Source: Brevundimonas sp. (GTDB taxonomy: Bacteria > Pseudomonadota > Alphaproteobacteria > Caulobacterales > Caulobacteraceae). From it: DNA of 64,000 nt. The DNA lies in contig NZ_JAUYNX010000014.1 in the NCBI RefSeq assembly GCF_030704825.1, positions 310,001-374,000 on the forward strand, in the 5' to 3' direction. Position numbers and translations under genes: made by a program. Positions 61,696 through 64,000 of the stretch are shown one piece after another. The notes below the pieces were generated by a model, which did not search any database, was not told the origin of the DNA, and was given only the letters and a program-made list of their open reading frames with translations. Within the stretch, counting starts at the first letter, position 1; each line of letters starts with the position of its first letter.

Positions 61696-62589
61696 ATGCG
61701 ATACATCAGCCATGGCGGCGCGCAGGTGGCGGCGCTGCATGACGAGAAGACCGGCAGCTGGCAGTATGTGGTCAGCGATCCGGACTCGGGCGTGGCGGCG
61801 ATCATCGACCCGGTGTGGGATTTCGACGAAAAGGCCGCCGCCACCTCCACCCGCAATGCCGACGCGCTTGTGGACCATGTCCGCGAGGCCGGCCTGAAGG
61901 TGGAGTGGATTCTCGACACCCACCCGCACGCCGACCATTTCTCCGCCGCTCCCTATCTTCACGAGAAGCTCGGGGCACCGACGGCCATTGGCGAAAAGGT
62001 TCGGGGCGTCCAGGCCCTGTGGAAGGACATCTACCGGCTCCCCGAAAGCTTTCCGACCGACGGGCGTCAGTGGGACCGGTTGTTCGCCGCCGGCGACACC
62101 TTCCGGATCGGCGGACTGGAGGGCCGGGTGATGCTGTCCCCCGGCCACACCCTGGCGTCGATCAGCTATGTCGTCGGCGGCTGCGCCTTCGTGCACGACA
62201 CCCTGATGATGCCCTATGCGGGCACCTCCCGCGCCGACTTTCCGGGCGGTGACGCCCACGTGCTGTACGGCAGCATCCAGGACATCCTGGCCTTGCCGGA
62301 AGAAACCGGCGTCTTCGTCGGCCACGACTACGGGCCGGACGGTCGGGAACCTGCCTGCTTCAGCACCGTGGCCGATCAGCGCCGCGACAACATCCACGTC
62401 GGCGGCGGGCGCTCCGAGTCCGAATTCGTCACCCTCAGGGAGGCGAGGGACGCGACCCTGCCGCTGCCCAAACTGATGCTCTACGCCCTTCAGGTGAACA
62501 TCCGCGGCGGCGTCCTGCCCGAGGCGGAGGCCGACGGTCGTGTGTTCTTCCGTATTCCCGCCAACTATTTTCCGGTCAGCCTGGGTTGA
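61696..62589 (+). CDS. Metallo-beta-lactamase-fold persulfide dioxygenase-like protein (Blh type)
   Basis: This 297-residue protein of the MBL fold has DTHPHADHFSAAPYL (HxHxDH), LSPGHTLASISYVV, FVHDTLMMP (metal Asp) and FVGHDYGPDGRE (His), ending with RGGVLPEAEADGRVFFRIP. These fit the ETHE1/Blh persulfide dioxygenases, which oxidise glutathione persulfide to sulfite. The ATG at 61696 has a GGAGG ribosome site and is preferred to the upstream in-frame start. The DUF442 domain that is fused to Blh elsewhere is here the next gene. Sulfite produced would be exported by TauE/SafE two genes on. Confidence 0.86.
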   Translation: MRYISHGGAQVAALHDEKTGSWQYVVSDPDSGVAAIIDPVWDFDEKAAATSTRNADALVDHVREAGLKVEWILDTHPHADHFSAAPYLHEKLGAPTAIGEKVRGVQALWKDIYRLPESFPTDGRQWDRLFAAGDTFRIGGLEGRVMLSPGHTLASISYVVGGCAFVHDTLMMPYAGTSRADFPGGDAHVLYGSIQDILALPEETGVFVGHDYGPDGREPACFSTVADQRRDNIHVGGGRSESEFVTLREARDATLPLPKLMLYALQVNIRGGVLPEAEADGRVFFRIPANYFPVSLG

Positions 62590-62655
62590 ACGACGGACGC
62601 CGCAAGGCGCCGCCGCCCTCGCCCCCGCCGCCACCCGGCCCAGGAGAGAACCGTC

Positions 62656-63075
62656 ATGGACATTCGCCCGCTCGATGAAACCCTCTCGATCTCGCCGCCG
62701 CTGAGTCCGGCGGACCTGCCGTCCCTCGCCGCCCGGGGCTATCGTTCCGTCATCTGCAACCGCCCCGATGGCGAGGCGCCCAGGCAGCCCGCGGCCGCCG
62801 AGATCGCCGCCGCGGCCGAGGCCGCCGGTCTTGAGTTTCGCCACATCCCCGTGGTTGGCGACGCGATCGGGGAAGCGGACGTCGCCACCTTCAGGGTAGC
62901 GTTGGCCGATCTGCCCGGGCCGATCCTCGGCTTCTGCCGCCCGGGCGCGCGCACGACGAAGCTCTGGGCCCTCGTAGGCAAGGACGAGCAGCGGGCGGCT
63001 GCCCTGATCGCGACGGCGAAAGGCGCCGACCATGATGTGACCGGCCTCAAGCCGCGCCTCGAAGGACCCATCTGA
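62656..63075 (+). CDS. DUF442 (TIGR01244) phosphatase/sulfurtransferase-fold protein
   Basis: This 139-residue protein matches the DUF442 domain: LDETLSISPPLSPADLPSLAARGYRSVICNRPDGE, then FRHIPVVGDAIGEADVATF and the active-site loop FCRPGARTTKLWA with a catalytic-type Cys. It is found fused to or beside persulfide dioxygenases and may act as a sulfurtransferase. A GGAGAG ribosome site precedes the ATG. Confidence 0.86.
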   Translation: MDIRPLDETLSISPPLSPADLPSLAARGYRSVICNRPDGEAPRQPAAAEIAAAAEAAGLEFRHIPVVGDAIGEADVATFRVALADLPGPILGFCRPGARTTKLWALVGKDEQRAAALIATAKGADHDVTGLKPRLEGPI

Positions 63076-63106
63076 TGCCCGCGCCCGCGGCCCAGGGACC
63101 CGGGCC

Positions 63107-63946
63107 GTGACGACCCTGAGCCTGCTTCAATATTTCCTCGGTGCCGGCGCCGGCGCGGTCGTGGGCTTCTCGCTCGGCTTGGTCGGCGGCGGAGGATCCA
63201 TTCTGGCCGTGCCGCTGATCGTCTATCTGGTGGGCGTGAAGGATCCGCATCTGGCGATCGGGACCAGCGCGTTCGCGGTCGCCGCCAACGCCGCCGCCAA
63301 CCTGGTCAACCATGCTCGCGGCGGCACGGTGAAATGGAAGATCGCCGGCCTGTTCGCCGGGGCCGGCGTGATCGGGGCGCTGGTCGGCTCCACCCTCGGC
63401 AAGGCCATAGACGGACAACAGCTGCTGGCCCTGTTCGCGGTGCTGATGCTGGTCGTGGGCGCGCTGATGATGCGCGGCCGATCGGCTTCGGGCGATGCGA
63501 CGGTCCTGTTGACGCGGTAGAACGCCCCCAAGCTGATCGGCACAGGAACGGCGACCGGCATCCTGTCCGGGTTCTTCGGGATCGGCACAGGAACGGCGAC
63601 CGGCATCCTGTCCGGGTTCTTCGGGATCGGCGGCGGCTTCCTGATCGTGCCCAGCCTGATGTATTCGACCCGCATGCCGATTTATTACGCCGTGGGCTCG
63701 TCGCTCGTCGGCGTGACGGCCTTTGGCCTGACCACGGCGTTCAACTACGCCCTGTCCGGCTGGGTCGACTGGCCGCTGGCCTTCGCCTTCGTCGGCGGCG
63801 GCGTGGTGGGCGGGTTGTTCGGCTCGCGACTGGCCAGGCACCTTTCCGACAAGAAGGGCGCGCTGAACTCGGTGTTCGCGGCGCTGATCTTCGTCGTGGC
63901 CATCTACATGCTCTATCGAAGCGCCGATGCGCTTGGGTTTGTCTAA
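63107..63946 (+). pseudogene. TauE/SafE sulfite exporter gene with in-frame stop and duplication
   Basis: The frame runs GTG 63107 to TAA 63946, 280 codons, but a TAG interrupts it at 63518-63520. Before it lie helices FSLGLVGGGGSILAVPLIVY and AIGTSAFAVAANAAANLVNHA. After the stop, in the same frame, come two copies of a 15-residue segment ending SGFFGIG, then GGGFLIVPSLMYSTRMPIYY, the second half of TauE/SafE. The two halves together make a full exporter. A single base change would restore the stop to a sense codon such as GAG or CAG. As written, only a truncated product (137 residues) or a restart fragment could be made. Confidence 0.8.
63536..63625 (+). repeat. 45-bp tandem duplication inside the TauE/SafE gene
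   Basis: Two identical copies of 45 bp lie at 63536-63580 and 63581-63625, adding exactly 15 codons, so the frame is kept. The copy begins ATCGGCACAGGAACG. The stop codon lies 16 bp upstream of the first copy. Confidence 0.9.
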
Positions 63947-63972
63947 CCGATGTTTTCAGGCGACCGGAGGTT

Positions 63973-63989
63973 CTTAAGGCTGGCGTAAG
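63973..63989. promoter_or_regulatory. PmrA-box-like repeat CTTAAGGCTGGCGTAAG near the right edge
   Basis: The half-sites CTTAAG and CGTAAG are 11 bp apart, with one mismatch in the second. It lies 27 bp after the TauE/SafE stop and 11 bp from the window end, so its target gene is outside the window. Confidence 0.6.
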
Positions 63990-64000
63990 TCTCGGGCGCT

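Noticed and set aside
63107..63946. Programmed stop-codon readthrough in the TauE/SafE gene
   Set aside because: No readthrough context or selenocysteine/pyrrolysine machinery is visible, and the adjacent 45-bp duplication points to mutation or assembly error.

Overview
The window is GC-rich throughout and densely packed with tightly coupled, often 4-bp-overlapping genes. The gene content suggests a freshwater or soil alphaproteobacterium of the Caulobacter/Brevundimonas type: GTAGCGCTA-centred LacI-type operators near glycosidases, FucP-type sugar uptake, NodT-like efflux, and CnrYXH-like and CsoR metal regulation. This placement is an inference; no rRNA or marker gene is present.

Region 1 (1-17.0 kb) is a plant-polysaccharide locus. 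It carries a GH74 xyloglucanase (cut by the left edge), a GH3 exo-beta-glucosidase lipoprotein, a GH2 beta-galactosidase and a GH51 alpha-L-arabinofuranosidase. These surround two sugar-acid pathways. DgoK and DgoA serve the galactonate (De Ley-Doudoroff) route. An eight-gene minus-strand operon plus two plus-strand genes form a complete non-phosphorylating L-fucose route: FucP permease, aldo/keto reductase, fuconolactonase, a split UxaA-type dehydratase, SDR dehydrogenase, FAH-family diketo-acid hydrolase, LldD-like lactate dehydrogenase and mutarotase. Together they fit digestion of fucosylated, galactosylated xyloglucan.

Region 2 (17.0-26.2 kb) handles metals. A CsoR repressor with two operators faces a Cu(I) P-type ATPase, the CopA multicopper oxidase and CopB. 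Opposite lie CopC and an anti-sigma / CnrX-like sensor / ECF sigma trio, followed by DUF411 and PepSY proteins. Region 3 (26.3-31.9 kb) is molybdenum: ModABC uptake, facing MoaD-MoaE-MoaB-MoaC-MoeA cofactor synthesis.

Region 4 starts at 32.1 kb, where the 3' half of a tRNA-Val gene joins a tyrosine integrase. This looks like one end of an integrated element whose other end is outside the window. To its right lie an L,D-transpeptidase, a broken AcfC-like gene, a methyltransferase and a three-gene RND pump. Next is a long operon of metallophosphatase, porin, cbb3 oxidase (CcoS-CcoN fusion and CcoO), triheme cytochrome, TsdA-like cytochrome, CcoI-like ATPase and DUF3422. A two-component system faces an operon of DsbD/TlpA/DsbA (Scs-like) proteins, a SoxB-like hydrolase, a persulfide dioxygenase-like enzyme, a DUF442 protein and a TauE/SafE exporter broken by a stop codon and a 45-bp duplication.

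The strongest unifying signal is a PmrA-box-like direct repeat, CTTAAG-N5-CTTAAG, found five times. It precedes the transpeptidase, the RND pump, the oxidase operon, the two-component/DsbD divergent promoter and whatever follows the right edge. I infer one response regulator controlling envelope, efflux, sulfur/thiol redox and a dedicated cytochrome oxidase. This is the best candidate for an undescribed integrated system in the window.
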